Assembly (NCBI GenBank): GCA_963580455.1
Contig: OY756957.1
Location: forward strand, 31,588,501-31,652,500
Direction: 5' to 3'
From: Euonymus europaeus
Taxonomy: Eukaryota; Streptophyta; Magnoliopsida; Celastrales; Celastraceae
Length of the DNA: 64,000 nt
Below, one piece after another: positions 62,514 through 64,000 of this stretch. A program made the translations under genes and the position numbers. Within the stretch, counting starts at the first letter, position 1; every line of letters starts with the position of its first letter. The notes beneath the pieces are model-generated. The model searched no databases, was not told where the DNA came from, and worked only from the letters and a program-made list of their open reading frames with translations.

Positions 62514-64000
62514 TTTCGCGGCTAACTAGGTGAAACGAGACCTACTAGCCACGAGTTCTGAAATCAAAATCCGAAATACCAGGATTGTAGAGCTCGAAAA
62601 GGAGTGTGAAATCAAGCTAAAAATCACCGAATTCAGAACTCGGAGTCAATGGATATTCATAAAATCGTTTACGTAAAGAAACCACATTTCGCGGGTAACT
62701 AGGTGAAACGAGACCTACTAGCCCCGAGTTCTGAAATCAAAATCCGAAACGCCAGGATTGTAGATCTCGAAACGTAGTGTGAAATGAAGCTAAAAATAAC
62801 CGAAATCAGAACTCGGAGTCAACGGATATTCATAAAACCGTTTACGTAAAGAAACCACATTTCGCGGCTAACAAGGTGAAACGAGACCTACTAGGCACGA
62901 GATCTGAAATCAAAATCCGAAACTCCAGGATTGTAGAGCTCGAAAAGGAGTGTGAAATCAAGCTAAAAATCACCGAATTCAGAACTCGGAGTCAATGGAT
63001 ATTCATAAAACCGTTTACGTAAAGAAACCACATTTCGCGGCTAACTAGGTGAAACGAGACCTACTAGCCACGAGTTCTGAAATCAAAATCCGAAACACCA
63101 GGATTGTAGAGCACGAAACGTAGTGTGAAATCAAGCTAAAAATCACCGAATTCAGAACTCGGAGTCAATGGATATTCATAAAACCGTTTACGTAAAGAAA
63201 CCACATTTCGCGGGTAACTAGGTGAAACGAGACCTACTAGCCCCGAGTTCTGAAATCAAAATCCAAAATGCCAGGATTGTAGATCTCGAAACGTAGTGTG
63301 AAATGAAGCTAAAAATAACCGAATTCAGAACTCGGAGTCAACGGATATTCATAAAACTGTTTACGTAAAGAAACCACATTTCGCGGCTAACTAGGTGAAA
63401 CGAGACCTACTAGGCACGAGATCTGAAATCAAAATCCGAAACTCCAGTATTGTAGAGCTCGAAAAGGAGTGTGAAATCAAGCTAAAAATCACCGAATTCA
63501 GAACTCGGAGTCAACGTATATTCATAAAACCGTTTCCGTAAAGAAACTACATTTCGCGGCTAACTAGATGAAACGAGACCTACTAGCCACGAGTTCTGAA
63601 ATAAAAAACCGAAATGCCAGGATTGTAGAGCTCGAAAAGCAGTGTGAAATCAAGCTAAAAATCACAGAATTCAGAACTCGGAGTAAACGGATATTCATAA
63701 AACCGTTTACGTAAAGAAACCACATTTCGCGGCTAACTAGGTGAAACGAGACTTACTAGCCACGAGTTCTGAAATCAAAAACCGAAATGCCAGGATTGTA
63801 GAGCTCGAAAAGGAGTGTGAAATCAAGCTAAAAATCACCGAATTCAGAACTCGGAGTCAACGTATATTCATAAAACCGTTTCCGTAAAGAAACTACATTT
63901 CGCGGCTAACTAGATGAAACGAGACCTACTAGCCACGAGTTCTGAAATCAAAAACCGAAATGCCAAGATTGTAGAGCTCGAAAAGCAGTGTGAAATCAAG
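62514..64000 (+). repeat. Right-edge mosaic domain R, runs out of the window
   Basis: Monomers of domain Q type continue in a new order. GCGGGTAACTAGG at 57,674 returns at 62,691 (5,017 = 29 x 173) and again at 63,210 (519 bp, a 3-mer step). TTTCCGTAAAG at 63,535 and 63,881 is a 2-mer step. The array is still uninterrupted at 64,000. Confidence 0.8.

Larger units (their letters stand above)
1..64000 (+). repeat. 173-bp tandem satellite array, probable centromeric/heterochromatic DNA
   Basis: The same 173-bp unit recurs head to tail from the first base to the last, always in one orientation; successive EcoRI sites (GAATTC) are 173 bp apart, for example at 11,757 and 11,930. A SacI site (GAGCTC) also lies in most units, so either enzyme should give a 173-bp ladder. 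The consensus has 37 C, 35 G, 66 A and 35 T. Subfamilies differ by point changes and 1-2 bp indels and are arranged in higher-order repeats. No transposon, unique sequence or gene interrupts the array. A monomer near nucleosome length with HOR structure is typical of centromeric satellites, but that role is inferred. The monomer resembles no family I can name with confidence. Array ends are outside the window. Confidence 0.98.

Noticed and set aside
1..64000. CRISPR array
   Set aside because: Every base of the period is repeated; there are no unique spacers between short repeats, and the 173-bp unit is far too long.
1..64000. Kinship with Brassicaceae centromeric repeats through the shared string AAGTAGTGT
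   Set aside because: Nine bases of similarity recalled from memory is too little, and the rest of the monomer does not match. No organism call is made from it.
1..64000. Rhynchospora-type holocentromeric repeat of about 172 bp
   Set aside because: Only the length is similar. I cannot confirm sequence identity, and an array longer than 64 kb does not suit the short dispersed arrays described for that family.
1..64000. Telomeric repeats, rRNA or tRNA genes, LTR or DNA transposons
   Set aside because: Reading through the window, each block can be assigned to the 173-bp monomer, and no such sequence was seen.
1..64000. EcoRI, SacI and CGCG strings as regulatory sites
   Set aside because: They recur once per monomer because the monomer is repeated, and there is no evidence that they are regulatory.

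Overview
The whole 64-kb window is one uninterrupted, head-to-tail tandem satellite array. The monomer is 173 bp (EcoRI site to EcoRI site), about 42% GC and A-rich on the + strand. From the window length and the indels I could place, I estimate about 375 units by hand count. I see no inverted block, no transposon and no non-satellite DNA. I find no gene: every open frame of 60-80 codons is satellite sequence that stays open only where a few substitutions remove the usual stops. There is no hidden protein system here. The content worth reading is the structure of the array and its monomer. Such an array points to a eukaryotic chromosome, probably centromeric or other constitutive heterochromatin. 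I do not recognise the monomer and cannot name the organism.

Each monomer carries nested inverted repeats. A 14-bp arm at positions 1-14 pairs at 13 of 14 positions with positions 97-110. Inside that lies an imperfect dyad (65-75 with 86-95), and a 10-bp perfect palindrome TTTACGTAAA sits at 40-49. Twelve units between 24.0 and 41.7 kb are 90 bp long. They share one 83-bp deletion (19-101) that removes the loop between the long arms and leaves a 10-bp-stem hairpin with a 1-nt spacer.

Layout, left to right: 10-mer higher-order repeat (HOR) of 1,730 bp (1-2,388), ending exactly at an 11-bp deletion; 4-mer of 692 bp (2.39-3.42 kb); 11-mer and 14-mer (3.42-8.56 kb); 4-mer of 691 bp (8.96-10.34 kb); 6-mer of 1,038 bp (10.9-13.0 kb); mosaic sharing blocks with 3-9 kb (13.0-15.5 kb); overlapping 6-mer and 8-mer (15.4-17.8 kb); 6-mer of 1,036 bp (17.8-20.4 kb); mosaic with a divergent variant cassette (20.4-25.5 kb); 5-mer of 864 bp (25.5-27.8 kb); truncated-unit domain with HOR units of changing length (27.8-41.7 kb); mosaic (41.7-44.5 kb); three 14-mers of 2,422 bp (44.46-51.73 kb); two 20-mers of 3,460 bp (50.14-57.06 kb); two more, unrelated 14-mers of 2,422 bp (57.67-62.51 kb); mosaic to the right edge. 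The array runs off both ends.

The picture is of repeated local amplification by unequal exchange or conversion. Each domain has its own HOR. Small indels serve as markers that let period lengths be explained to the base, such as 1,901 = 11 x 173 - 2. All 12 CpG sites of the monomer show C>T or G>A variants, as expected if the array is methylated at CpG.
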